A DNA stretch of 64,000 bases from Syntrophobotulus glycolicus DSM 8271. Lineage in GTDB: Bacteria; Bacillota; Desulfitobacteriia; Desulfitobacteriales; Syntrophobotulaceae. The first letter of the stretch is position 1; every line of letters starts with the position of its first letter. The notes beneath the pieces are model-generated. The model saw nothing but the letters and a program-made list of their open reading frames with translations, was not told where the DNA came from and did not search any database. The stretch covers positions 1,054,001 through 1,118,000 of the forward strand of contig NC_015172.1 in assembly GCF_000190635.1 (NCBI RefSeq), written 5' to 3'. A program made the position numbers and the translations under genes. Below, one piece after another: positions 35,460 to 44,700 of the stretch.

Positions 35460-36701
35460 ATGAAAATCAACAGCAATATCGCGGCCCTCAACACGTTGAA
35501 CCAACTGACCCAAAACGAGAAAAGCACCAACAGCTCCTTAGCCAAATTATCTTCAGGCTTGCGGATCAACAGTGCGGCCGACGACGCGGCGGGCCTGGCG
35601 ATCAGCGAGAAAATGAAGGGCCAGATTCGGGGCCTGGATCAGGCCAGCAGCAACGCGGAAGACGGGATTTCCCTGGTCCAGACCGCGGAAGGAGCCCTGT
35701 CGGAGACCGAGAGCATCCTGCAAAGAATGAGGGAGCTCGCCGTCCAGGCCGCCTCTGATACCAATACCAATGCCGACAGGGTCAATATCCAGGATGAATT
35801 ATCCCAGCTGATCGATGAAGTGGACCGCATCAGCCAGACCACTCAGTTTAACACCAAGAACCTGCTGGACGGTTCGATGAGCGGCATCGTGGCGGCGGAC
35901 TCGGCCAATGTCCTGACCAACACCCAGCTTTCAACAACAGCAAGCACGGATGTCCTGACGGCCTTAACCGATGACAACGGGGACAACCTGGGCATAGAAG
36001 AAAACGATACGATCAAGGTATCCTGGTCGGTCAACGGGGAATTGCAGACCGCTTCCCTGACCGTAGGCAGCAGTGACACTCTGGCCACCCTGTTTGGGCT
36101 GGCTGATCTGGCCGCCGACGGCACGGCCGTCGTTGACGCCTCGACAGGGGATATCGCCCTGACGGCCTTTGGAGCCGGGTTTGCGGGCGCGATCGGAGCG
36201 ATAACCGTTGAGGTTTACGGTGCGGACGGGAAGGAAAACGCGGAGGCGTCCAGCATCCTTTCTTCCTTCAGCGAAACCACCGCCGCCCAGGAAGGCAAGG
36301 CCACAGACGGACGGTGCGTTCTGCAGATCGGGGCCAACTCCGGTCAGACCATGAATGTGACCATATCGGATATGGGGGCCGACGCTCTTGGGATCGCCAA
36401 TCTGGATGTGTCCAGCCAGGACGGGGCCAATATCGCGATTTCCGTGATTGATCAGGCCACCTCAAAGGTATCTGCTCAGCGCTCCTATCTGGGGGCGGTG
36501 CAGAACCGTCTGGAGCATACCATCAATAACCTGGACACGGCCGCGGAAAATCTGAGCGCGGCCCAGTCCCAGATCGCCGATGTCGATATGGCGGCGGAAA
36601 TGATGGAGTACACGAAGAACAGCGTGCTGACTCAGGCCGCCACGGCCATGCTGGCCCAGGCCAATCAGCAGCCCCAGCAGGTGCTGACCCTGCTCCAATA
36701 A
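35460..36701 (+). CDS. hag: Flagellin
   Basis: 413 residues. The N-terminal D0/D1 is canonical (MKINSNIAALNTLNQLTQNE, SLAKLSSGLRINSAADDAAG, DRVNIQDELSQLIDEVDRIS) and so is the C-terminal helix (ADVDMAAEMMEYTKNSVLTQ, AATAMLAQANQQPQQVLTLL). A 130-residue middle domain replaces the short Bacillus one. Exported without signal peptide and polymerised as the filament. The leader contains a CsrA-type hairpin and a strong terminator follows. Confidence 0.95.
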   Translation: MKINSNIAALNTLNQLTQNEKSTNSSLAKLSSGLRINSAADDAAGLAISEKMKGQIRGLDQASSNAEDGISLVQTAEGALSETESILQRMRELAVQAASDTNTNADRVNIQDELSQLIDEVDRISQTTQFNTKNLLDGSMSGIVAADSANVLTNTQLSTTASTDVLTALTDDNGDNLGIEENDTIKVSWSVNGELQTASLTVGSSDTLATLFGLADLAADGTAVVDASTGDIALTAFGAGFAGAIGAITVEVYGADGKENAEASSILSSFSETTAAQEGKATDGRCVLQIGANSGQTMNVTISDMGADALGIANLDVSSQDGANIAISVIDQATSKVSAQRSYLGAVQNRLEHTINNLDTAAENLSAAQSQIADVDMAAEMMEYTKNSVLTQAATAMLAQANQQPQQVLTLLQ

Positions 36702-36726
36702 AAAAACGCTGCAAATCATCTGTCCG

Positions 36727-36760
36727 GGAAAAAGGCCTTAGGTTTCTAAGGCCTTTTTCC
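36727..36760 (+). terminator. Terminator after flagellin
   Basis: GGAAAAAGGCCTTAG (36727-36741) and CTAAGGCCTTTTTCC (36746-36760) form a perfect 15-bp stem with a four-base loop, the right arm containing the T-run. It works in either direction. Confidence 0.9.
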
Positions 36761-36795
36761 GTAGGGAGCGGATGCGGAAAGGAGCCCCGGCGGCA

Positions 36796-37200
36796 ATGAG
36801 CATGCTTCAAAAACAATACCGGCAAAACTACCTGCAGGCGGCCGTTTTCACAGCGAGTCCCGAAAAATTAACGTTATTGCTATACACCCATCTGGTCCAG
36901 GCGCTCAGGCAGGCCGGGCAGGCCATGGAAAAGAAAGATCCTGAAAAAACCCATCACTGGATCCTCAAAGCCAAAAAAATTCTCCTCTACCTGGAGAACA
37001 CCCTTGATCAAAAATATGAAATTTCCGCAAGCCTGTCCCAGTTGTACACCTGTATGTACCGGCTTCTGACCGGGGCCAATGTCAAAAAGGACCGCGAGGC
37101 TCTGGAGCAGGTCCTGCATCTGGCCGGAGAGCTCAGAGACACCTGGGCCCAGGCCAGCGAGCTTGCCGGGGGCGGCCGCCCGGCAAACGACGGAAAGTAG
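36796..37200 (+). CDS. fliS: Flagellin chaperone FliS
   Basis: 134 residues from ATG 36796, after AAAGGAG at 11 bases; an ATG at 36772 is an alternative. The motif MLQKQYRQNYLQAAVFTASP followed by EKLTLLLYTHLV matches FliS, and HWILKAKKILLYLENTLDQK is the usual central helix. It binds the C-terminal helix of flagellin in the cytoplasm. It follows the flagellin terminator, so it probably depends on readthrough or its own promoter. Confidence 0.9.
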   Translation: MSMLQKQYRQNYLQAAVFTASPEKLTLLLYTHLVQALRQAGQAMEKKDPEKTHHWILKAKKILLYLENTLDQKYEISASLSQLYTCMYRLLTGANVKKDREALEQVLHLAGELRDTWAQASELAGGGRPANDGK

Positions 37201-37329
37201 AGGGAGGAGGGCCGGGCTGCCGTTTCCCTCAAGAGTTGTCTTGCGGGATGAGGCCGGATTGCGCTATGATGGAACAAATGGCTGCGCAGGGAACCGGAGT
37301 CAACGCGCAGAGAGAGGGGAGGCGGAGGA

Positions 37330-39339
37330 GTGCGGCCCGGAACCATGATTTCTGAACATAAGCTGGCGGCGGTCCTGCTGGCGGCCCTGCTGACGATAGC
37401 CGCCCTGGCTTTTCTGGTCAGGCTGCCGGGGATGATCGGCGGCGCGCCCGCCAGTGTGACCGTGAGCGAACAAAACGGGGTCTACGACCTGTCCGCTCTT
37501 ACGGACCTGGAGGGAACTGTGATCCGCCTGGCGCCCGGGACAACCTACTATCCCAATACCTACCTGGCGCCGGAAAACCCCGGGGCCGCCCAGCCGGAAA
37601 GCGTGGAGCGCTACGCCCAGCTGCGCGCCGACTACCTGTCCCAGCGCTTCGTTCTGAAGCTGCCCGCGGGCAGCGGCGTTTATGCCCTGACCTTTAAGCT
37701 TTCCGGACGGCACGCCCTGCGGGTCTATGTCAACGGCGAGCCGGCCGGGCAGACCGGCAGCTTGGGGACCACCCGGCAGGACACCGAGGTTTGGGAGAAC
37801 AATATCACCTGCTACGCGGCCCCGCAGGACGGTCAAATGGACATTATCCTGCACAGCGCCCAGTTTTACCATGCCAAACGCGGGGCCTCCCTGGCCCAGC
37901 TCAGCCTGGTGAAAACCGGACCGGCAGTCCAGCCCGGCTTATCGGCGCAGAGCAAGGGCTTCTTGGTCATGGGCGCGCTGCTGTGCGCCGCCCTGTTTTT
38001 GCTTTGCATCTTTCTGCTGCAGCCGGGCAGCCGGGCCACCCTCTGGTTTGCCCTGGCCTGCCTGGCCATGGTCTTGCGGGAGGGCTTGCAAAGCCAGGCC
38101 TGGACCTATTTTTCCTTTATTCCGGGCCGCCTGTCCTTTATGCTGGAATACCTCAGCGTGGTGCTGCTGACCGTCTTTTTGTCCCTTTATCTGGGGCAGT
38201 ATATCAACGGCCGCTTCCTGCGCGCCGTTCAAGCCGCGGCGATCACCGGCTCCGGAATTTACGGCCTCGTCCTGCTCTTGACCGGTCCCGTTTTTTACAC
38301 CTCCGTGCTCAAATATTACCAGGCCTTGCTGGTCGGGTGCATCGTGGGCGGGGTGACGGGGCTGTTCTGGCAGATGCGCCGCCCCGCCGGGGAGCAGGCC
38401 GCCGCTTTATACGGGATCGCCGTCTTTTACCTGGCCGCCGTGGGGGATATCCTGATGTACAGCAATCTCTTCGGGGGAACGCACCTCAACGTCCCGGTCA
38501 GCGAGGCCGCCATGCTGATCTTTGTCCTGGCCCAGACCGTCTCCCTTTTCCTCATGAACAACCGGGTGCTCGCCGAGGCCAGAGCGGCGGAGCAAAAGCT
38601 GGCCCTGGAAAAGGAAGTCCTGGCCGGGCTGAACCGGATGAAAACGGAATTTTTGGGTAATGTTTCCCATGAGCTGAAAACCCCGCTTACTGTGGTCAGC
38701 AGCCATAGCCAGCATGCCGCAAGCAGCCTGCCCCAGCGGCCCGAGCTGGCGGAAGCGGCCCGCTCCCTGCGCCTGATCGAAGGGGAGGCGGCCCGGATGG
38801 CCCTGATGGTTTCCCAGCTTCTGGATGTCAGCCGTATTGACGAGAGCCGGATGGTCATGGAAAAGAAAAGAGAATCGGCCCTGGAAATCATTCAGGCTGC
38901 CCTGGACGATTACTATCCCGTATTCTCCAAAAACCACAACACCTTGAAGTTGAAAAAGGAGGGGAACATTCCCCCGGTCCTCTGCGACCGCAGCCGGATC
39001 ATTCAGGTTCTGGTCAATCTGCTGACCAACGCTGTCCGCCATACCCGGGACGGGGAAATCACCGTCACCGTCCGGGGCGGGGAAGGAGAGGCCGCGGTCA
39101 CGGTGGCCGATACCGGCGAGGGCATCCCGCCCGAAAGCCTGGCCCGTCTCTTCGAGCGCTATCACAGCCGTCCTTCCGGCATGGAAAAAGCCCGGGCCGG
39201 CGGGGATACCGGCACGGGCCTCGGGCTGTACATCTGTAAATATATCATCGAAGCCCACGGCGGGGAGATCAGCGTGGAGAGCGCCCCCGGCCGGGGAACC
39301 CGGGTCAGGTTCACCCTGCCGGCGGACGACGCTCCGTAA
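37330..39339 (+). CDS. Membrane sensor histidine kinase, 7TM-type
   Basis: 669 residues from GTG (GGGGAGG seven bases before); ATG 37345 is an alternative. After a first membrane segment there is an extracellular jelly-roll-like domain (about 40-200) as in 7TMR-DISM sensors, seven hydrophobic segments to about 410, then a kinase core: H box NVSHELKTPLTVVS near residue 446, N box VLVNLLTNAVRHT, G boxes ADTGEGIPP and GTGLGLYICKYIIEAHGG. Its probable partner is the convergent regulator at 39415-40101. A partial, internally deleted copy lies at 46688-46899. Confidence 0.9.
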   Translation: MRPGTMISEHKLAAVLLAALLTIAALAFLVRLPGMIGGAPASVTVSEQNGVYDLSALTDLEGTVIRLAPGTTYYPNTYLAPENPGAAQPESVERYAQLRADYLSQRFVLKLPAGSGVYALTFKLSGRHALRVYVNGEPAGQTGSLGTTRQDTEVWENNITCYAAPQDGQMDIILHSAQFYHAKRGASLAQLSLVKTGPAVQPGLSAQSKGFLVMGALLCAALFLLCIFLLQPGSRATLWFALACLAMVLREGLQSQAWTYFSFIPGRLSFMLEYLSVVLLTVFLSLYLGQYINGRFLRAVQAAAITGSGIYGLVLLLTGPVFYTSVLKYYQALLVGCIVGGVTGLFWQMRRPAGEQAAALYGIAVFYLAAVGDILMYSNLFGGTHLNVPVSEAAMLIFVLAQTVSLFLMNNRVLAEARAAEQKLALEKEVLAGLNRMKTEFLGNVSHELKTPLTVVSSHSQHAASSLPQRPELAEAARSLRLIEGEAARMALMVSQLLDVSRIDESRMVMEKKRESALEIIQAALDDYYPVFSKNHNTLKLKKEGNIPPVLCDRSRIIQVLVNLLTNAVRHTRDGEITVTVRGGEGEAAVTVADTGEGIPPESLARLFERYHSRPSGMEKARAGGDTGTGLGLYICKYIIEAHGGEISVESAPGRGTRVRFTLPADDAP

Positions 39340-39414
39340 AAAGACGGAGGCCCTCGGCGTATCCCATATATGATAAACAGAATTTTTAGAATAAGAATTT
39401 GCCGGGGAGCCGTC

Positions 39415-40101
39415 TCAGGGCGCGTAGACCGTTCGCAGGAAAATGTAATTCTGACCGGCGGCGGACAGCTCGAAAGCGCTGCCCTCATCCAGCCGCAGCT
39501 TCTGGCGCAGGCGGGAGACATGCATCCGCACTGTATTGCCCATCGTTTCCGGGGGAGCGCTCCAGACCGCTTCGTAGATCCCGGCCTGGCTCAGCTCCTG
39601 CCCCCGGTTTTCCACCAGGTAGAGCAGCAGCAGGAATTCCTTGCGGGTGAGGTCGATCGTCTCCCCGTTCAGGCGGACAAGGCCGGAGGTCAGGTTGATC
39701 TGCAGGGGCGGGAGGGAAATTTCCCCCGTGACCGTCCCCCGCCGCCGGAGCTGAGCCGCCACCCGCGCCTGGAGGACGGAAAAGCTGTACGGTTTGATGA
39801 TATAATCGTCCCCGCCCCGGTCCAGGCCGGTCACGATATGGCCGTCCCCGCCCATGCAGGTGAGGAAAATCACAGGCACCAGAGAGATCTCCCGGATTTC
39901 CCGGCAGAAATCATAGCCCGAGCCGTCCGGCAGCAGGACATCCAGCAGGACCAGATCGGGCGGGCTTTCCCACAGGCAGTTGCGGGCCTCCCGCAGGGTC
40001 TCCGCGCAGCACACCTCATAGCCCTGCTCCTCCAGAAACGCGCGGTTGACCTGGAGCACATCGGTTTCATCCTCCACCAGCAGAATCCGCGTCTTCTTCA
40101 T
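39415..40101 (-). CDS. OmpR/PhoB-family response regulator, convergent with the sensor kinase
   Basis: 228 residues. Receiver: acidic pocket ILLVEDETD, phospho-acceptor Asp54 in DLVLLDVLLPDGSGYD, Lys in DYIIKPYSF. Winged helix with LTRKEFLLLLYLVENRG, NTVRMHVSRLRQKL, YIFLRTVY. All key residues are present. It is encoded tail-to-tail with the kinase, 75 bases apart, an unusual layout for a two-component pair. Long antisense frames over it are shadows. Confidence 0.9.
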   Translation of the reverse strand: MKKTRILLVEDETDVLQVNRAFLEEQGYEVCCAETLREARNCLWESPPDLVLLDVLLPDGSGYDFCREIREISLVPVIFLTCMGGDGHIVTGLDRGGDDYIIKPYSFSVLQARVAAQLRRRGTVTGEISLPPLQINLTSGLVRLNGETIDLTRKEFLLLLYLVENRGQELSQAGIYEAVWSAPPETMGNTVRMHVSRLRQKLRLDEGSAFELSAAGQNYIFLRTVYAP

Positions 40102-40216
40102 CCTACCCCGCCTCCCGGACCGTCCCTCTGCAAGCAGGGGCGGCTTTTCTTTTTGTTCATTATACCATACCTTCCCCTAGGATCAGCCCGCAAACCGGCG
40201 GAAAACGAAAGGGGGT

Positions 40217-40268
40217 CTGAGGCTTGTCCCAAATTCGTCACCGGTGACGAATTTGGGACAAGCCTCAG
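40217..40268. repeat. Perfect 52-bp palindrome
   Basis: CTGAGGCTTGTCCCAAATTC then GTCACC is followed without loop by its exact complement to 40268, giving two 26-base arms. GGGACA-type arms followed by AAAGGGGACAGGTCC recall the small palindromic units seen as scattered repeats in Firmicutes and Desulfo-type genomes. There is no T-tract directly after it. It lies upstream of the CWB2 remnant. Confidence 0.85.
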
Positions 40269-40346
40269 GCAGAAAGGGGACAGGTCCGGCATGCGCGCGG
40301 GCTTGTTTTTTTGGGAATTTGTTATCTTTAATACCGGCAGAAGGCC

Positions 40347-40442
40347 ATGAACGGCCAGGTGAGGGAACTGCGCCTGATCGGCGGCTCCCGGGCCGTCCCC
40401 GCCTCGATGGCGGCAGCGCTGAAGGATCTTCTGGGACTGTAA
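40347..40442 (+). pseudogene. C-terminal remnant of a CWB2 cell-wall protein
   Basis: 31 codons reading NGQVRELRLIGGSRAVPASM and AAALKDLLGL. 'IGG...AVPAS...LK' is the end of a cell-wall-binding repeat 2, as in the full gene at 41774-46597 (IIGGTGSVSAGIETKLK). It is followed by a terminator whose stem (GAGGCAGCCCG) resembles the one behind the intact gene. The N-terminal remainder is absent. Confidence 0.6.
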
Positions 40443-40475
40443 GCGGGAAACCGATCGAAAAGGATAATTTGCATC

Positions 40476-40514
40476 AAGGAAGAGGCAGCCCGTCCGGGCG
40501 GCCTCTTCCTTTAG
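40476..40514 (+). terminator. Terminator-like hairpin after the CWB2 remnant
   Basis: AAGGAAGAGGC (40476-40486) and GCCTCTTCCTT (40501-40511) are perfect arms, with GCCCG/CGGGC inside extending the stem; a short TTT follows. Confidence 0.65.
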
Positions 40515-40530
40515 ATTACCTTTAAATTAA

Positions 40531-40569
40531 TATCAACATATTGATAACTCATTTCATATGTAATATAAT
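40531..40569 (+). promoter_or_regulatory. Promoter and operator of the RelBE-type module
   Basis: TTGATA (40541-40546), spacer of 17, TATAAT (40564-40569). TATCAA (40531-40536) and TTGATA (40541-40546) form an inverted repeat across the -35, a likely site for antitoxin repression. The antitoxin ATG is 34 bases further. Confidence 0.75.
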
Positions 40570-40603
40570 TGCACTACAAATCCAATGAAATGAGGTTGTG
40601 TTT

Positions 40604-40891
40604 ATGGCAAAGACCATTCAGGTCCGAGTGGATGATAAGTTAAAAGATTCTGCCGACGCGCTGTTTACATCGTTGGGGCTCGACACATCAACGGCAATCC
40701 GGATGTTTTTGGTGGCCTCTATGGAAGCAGGTGGTATTCCGTTCGCTGTAACTCATGTCACTGATCATGATTCGGCTATTCGCGAGGCGATTGAATATCG
40801 CAAAGCAGGAGGACATTTTTATACCAAAGATGAATTTCTGACACATATGAGAGAAGCTATCGCAGAGGGTACAAAAAATGCCGACTCATAA
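40604..40891 (+). CDS. RelB/DinJ-family antitoxin
   Basis: 95 residues from ATG 40604 (MAKTIQVRVDDKLKDSADAL). The N-terminal ribbon-helix-helix (IQVRVDDKLKDSADALFTSL, GLDTSTAIRMFLVASM) is DinJ-type. The C-terminal part (EAIEYRKAGGHFYTKDEFLT) is the toxin-wrapping tail. It overlaps the toxin gene by 14 bases. By family it binds its own operator together with the toxin; the inverted repeat at the -35 fits. Confidence 0.85.
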   Translation: MAKTIQVRVDDKLKDSADALFTSLGLDTSTAIRMFLVASMEAGGIPFAVTHVTDHDSAIREAIEYRKAGGHFYTKDEFLTHMREAIAEGTKNADS

Positions 40892-41192
40892 ATTTTCGGT
40901 GCAGGTTTCCGATGCCGCATACGGCCGAATGTATTCACACGTTGAATTTCTTGCACGAGTCAGTGTTGCGGCGGCAGAGCGACTTTATTTGGAATTGGAA
41001 AAAGCCCTTGTATTTCTTGAGGACAGCCCAAAAAGCTGTCCGGTTTATATACCCCAAACACCTATTGATGCCGAACTCAGGTATAAATTGTTTAGCGGAC
41101 GATATCACTGCGTCTTTGAAATAATCGGTGATGCAGTTTATGTTTATGATATTCAAGACTGCCGCCAGGATACAGACAAAAGTCTCCTTTAG
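40878..41192 (+). CDS. RelE/ParE-superfamily toxin
   Basis: 104 residues. The sequence KFSVQVSDAAYGRMYSHVEF, then VSVAAAERLYLELEKALVFL and RYKLFSGRYHCVFEIIGDAV followed by VYVYDIQDCRQD, has the ParE/RelE fold order (two helices, then four strands with R-Y and the V-x-V-x-x-I-x-x-x-R ending). Whether it cleaves mRNA (RelE) or poisons gyrase (ParE) cannot be decided. Complete with antitoxin upstream. Confidence 0.82.
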   Translation: MPTHKFSVQVSDAAYGRMYSHVEFLARVSVAAAERLYLELEKALVFLEDSPKSCPVYIPQTPIDAELRYKLFSGRYHCVFEIIGDAVYVYDIQDCRQDTDKSLL

Positions 41193-41498
41193 CCGGAACA
41201 AAAGTATCATAAAACAATGGCAGAATTAGAAGCAATGGAAAAAGAGTAACTTTGAGTCTATACCGGCATCCATAGGAAGGACTTGGAGACCCGGAGCCGT
41301 TAAACGGCGTAAAAATCACGATAAGGACAGGAGCTGTAAAGCTCCTGTTTTATTTGCAATCAAAATTTGCGGATAACAGCTTTGTTATCCCCGCCCATCC
41401 TTCCCGGAAAATTTGCTATCTTTAAGACCGGCGGAAAGGCCAAACGGAAAATGCCCGCCTTGACGGCGGGCAAGCCAAATTCTATGGGACAGGAGGTT
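41193..41498. other. Spacer of about 300 bases with two hairpins
   Basis: CAGGAGCT/AGCTCCTG at 41328-41347 followed by TTTTATTT is a terminator for the toxin-antitoxin pair. GGATAACA/TGTTATCC at 41371-41390 is a second perfect hairpin. The stretch 41404-41440 (TTTGCTATCTTTAAGACCGG and onward) resembles 40318-40345 before the CWB2 remnant, so it belongs to a duplicated upstream region. Confidence 0.6.
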
Positions 41499-41750
41499 AT
41501 GGCCATATTGACAATTACCCGCGTGGACACCCTGGATAACCAAACCCTGGACATCGAGCTCAGCAATGGCAGTCTGATCCTGTTCAACCTCAGGCCCCTG
41601 CTGGACGAGGACCCGGCCTACGCCTGCCTGCGGGCGGAAGCCTTGCTGCCGCGGCCCCGCACCGACGGGAAAAGTATCTTCTGGCCCGGCGGCCCCCGCC
41701 TGGCCCTGGGGGAAATCATGACCCTGCTCAACCGGCAGGGGAGCATTTGA
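41499..41750 (+). CDS. DUF2442 family protein
   Basis: 83 residues from ATG 41499, with AGGAGG only two bases upstream. The sequence ITRVDTLDNQTLDIELSNGS, then LILFNLRPLLDEDPAYACLR and DGKSIFWPGGPRLALGEI, is the compact DUF2442 fold (beta-rich, with 'ILFNLRPLL' and 'IFWPGGPRL'). Some members bind DNA or accompany toxin modules; the role here is unknown. It lies 23 bases before the CWB2 gene. A scrap of a paralogue lies at 47692-47733. Confidence 0.75.
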   Translation: MAILTITRVDTLDNQTLDIELSNGSLILFNLRPLLDEDPAYACLRAEALLPRPRTDGKSIFWPGGPRLALGEIMTLLNRQGSI

Positions 41751-41773
41751 AAAGACGAGGAGGAGAAAGAGAA

Positions 41774-44700
41774 ATGAGAGCAAAAGGAAGAAAAATCCTG
41801 GCCCTGCTGCTGGCGGCCTGCCTGCTGCTGGGCCTGCTGCCGGCGGCGGTATGGGCGGACGAGCTGACCCAGGCGGAAACGACCCTGGACGTTTCCCGGC
41901 TGACGCGGGATTATCCTAACAGTGACGGGCACAAGTGGTCGTACTATGACAGCGCCAAAACGCTCCAGATTTACGGCGGCGATGGGAGCAGCGACAACAC
42001 GTTCACCCTTACGGGTACAAACAGCGGGCTGAAAAAGATAGCTGTCGCCAACAGCAGTGTTCATCTGGTGCTCGACGGGGCGGAGATCACCGTTTCCGCC
42101 GGCAGCGGCATCGCCACAGCGATTTACGCAGCAGGCGAGCTGACTGTCCGAAACGGCAGCACGGTCACAGCTGTATGCAGCGAATTCGGCTACGGCATTC
42201 GTGTTGAAGGAGACATGAACGTCAAGGGGAGCGAGGTCCGGGCCGAAGGAATCGATCAAAGCGAGGGGATTTATGTCAAAGGCGGTCTGACGCTGGAAGA
42301 CAGTACGGTCACCGCTTCCAGCAAGGGCGCATTATGGGCGAATGGTGACCTGTATGTTGAAGGGGATCTGACGGTTGATCACAGTACCCTCACCGCGCAG
42401 GGGGAAAGCAGAAGTAACGGGATTGAGGTAGGGAAAGCCTATTCGGCCATTCCGGCCGATCTCATCATTAAAAACGGCAGTGCGGTTATGGTCTCCGGAT
42501 CACCAAAAGTCGCAGGCACTGCCATTCAGGTCCCGAATGGGGCGGTCAGCATAGACGGCAGCACGGTGACCGCGCCCGGGTCGATAGGCGGAATTTATGC
42601 GGAACAGGACATGACCATCGAAAACGACAGCACGGTTTCCGCCTCCGCCGACAGTATAAGTGCATGCGGCATCTGCGCCAAGTTGGGCCGCTTGACCATT
42701 AAGGACAGCGCGATCACGGCCGAAAGCCTGGGTACGGGCGGCAAAGGCCTCCAACCAAGCGGAAAGCTTACGGTTGCCGGCACAAGCACGATCACGGCTT
42801 CCGGAGGCGGCTCCGGAATTTACGCTATTGGGTCAAGCCTCAGTGAGCAGGAACCCCACCTCGCGGTCAGCGGCGGCACGCTGGATATTACCGGGGGGAC
42901 AGGGGCGGTTCAGTGGAACATCGGGAATATCGTGATCAGCGGCGGCAGTGTTAAAGCAAACGGCGCGCTGGCTCCCGCCCCGCAAAATGCCGCCGGCACC
43001 CCTGTCTACCTGACCACCCTGACCCTGAGCGGAGCGGGCGCGGCTCAGGCGGTGACCGGCACGGTCACTCCCGCTTCGGGCAGCTACAGCCTGGACGGCG
43101 TAAAGACCGCTGCGGACGGCAAGCTCTACTTCTGGCTGCCGGAGGGCGCGGCGGACGTCGACCTGACGGTGGAGGGCGTACGCTACACCGGCAATCTGAA
43201 TGTAGAGGCAAACAACAGCAATGCGCTTGTGCCGAATCCACACTATTTCCAAGGGGCGGGGACGTCGGCTGAGGACCCCTACCTGATCGGAAGTGCCGCC
43301 CAGCTGGCCCGCTTGGCGCAACTGATCAACGCGGGCAATACCGCTTATCAGGCGGCCTATTACCGGCTGACCGGCCCTTTGGACCTCTCCGCTTATGCCG
43401 AAGGCGCGGGCTGGACCCCCATTGGAACGGACGTGGACAACTCCTTCCGGGGAAGCTTTGACGGCAATCACCAGACCATCAGCGGGCTGACCATAAGCAG
43501 ACCGGCGACGGCGACCTACAGCGGGCTGTTCGGCTATGTCAGGAACGGAACCGTCGAAAACCTCGGGCTGACGGGCGTCAATATCAGCGGCGGTGAAAGC
43601 ACCGGCGGGATAGCGGGGGTACTGCTCAAGGTTCCCGATACAGCCACAGCGGCTGCCATTACCAATTGTTCTGTCACGGGAACGGTGAGCGGCAGCGTAA
43701 AGGTCGGCGGCATCGCCGGTTCCATGAGCCAGGCCGTCGATACGGCTTCCATTGAACAATGCTATGTGACCGCCACGGTGCAGGCCACGGGAGATAAGGC
43801 CGGAGGCATCGTGGGAGACATTCTTAACGGCACGGTCAGGAACTGCTACGCCACCGGTACCGTAAGCGGCGCAAGCTATGCCGGCGGCATCGCGGGCAAT
43901 GTGGTCCCCGGATATCTGGAGGCCTGCTATGCCATGGGGGCCGTGAACGGCGATATCTCCTACGGCGAATACGTGGGCGGGATCGCCGGCTACTGGTACG
44001 GCATCGGCAGCTTCAAAAACTGCGCGGCCCTCAACCCCTCGGTTGCCGGGAAAACGAATGTCGGGCGCGTGGCGGGGAATTCCGGAGGAATAAACAACCA
44101 CGCCTTTGCGGAAATGAGTGTGACCACAGGCAGCACCACGCAAAACAACGTCATCGGAGCGGCCAATGGAGCAGACCTGAACGGAGCAAACGCCGACCCG
44201 GCAGCGCTCAGAACCGCGGCTTTCTGGACCACGACCCTGGGCTGGGATGGCGCGATCTGGACGCTGGCCAACGACCGGGCGCCTGTGCTGGCGGGGCTTA
44301 ACGGCCAGGACGGAGCGCTCGGGGATCATCTGAAGAGCACCCCGGCGGCAGGGGATCTGCAATTTACCCTGCCCACTGACCATATCTACACAGGCAGCCC
44401 CCGGGGCATCGGCACTGTGACCGCCAAAAGCGGTGTAAGCGGCCTGGGAGAGATCACGGTCAACTACAACGGCAGCGCAACCGTTCCCGCCAATGCCGGT
44501 ACCTACGCGGTGACGGCGGATATCGCCGCGGGCACGGCTTATCGGGCCGCAACGGGCGTGAGCCTTGGCGATTATACCATCGGCAAGGCCACTGTGAGCG
44601 GGATCAACCGGACCCTGAAAGTGGAAACCGGCCTCGCGGCCAGCTACCCATTTGACTTGACGGACCTGCTGCCGGAGGTATCCGGCCTGAACAACGTGGT

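Noticed and set aside
38407-40350. Long open frames opposite the sensor kinase and response regulator
   Set aside because: The kinase and receiver motifs on the other strand are unmistakable.
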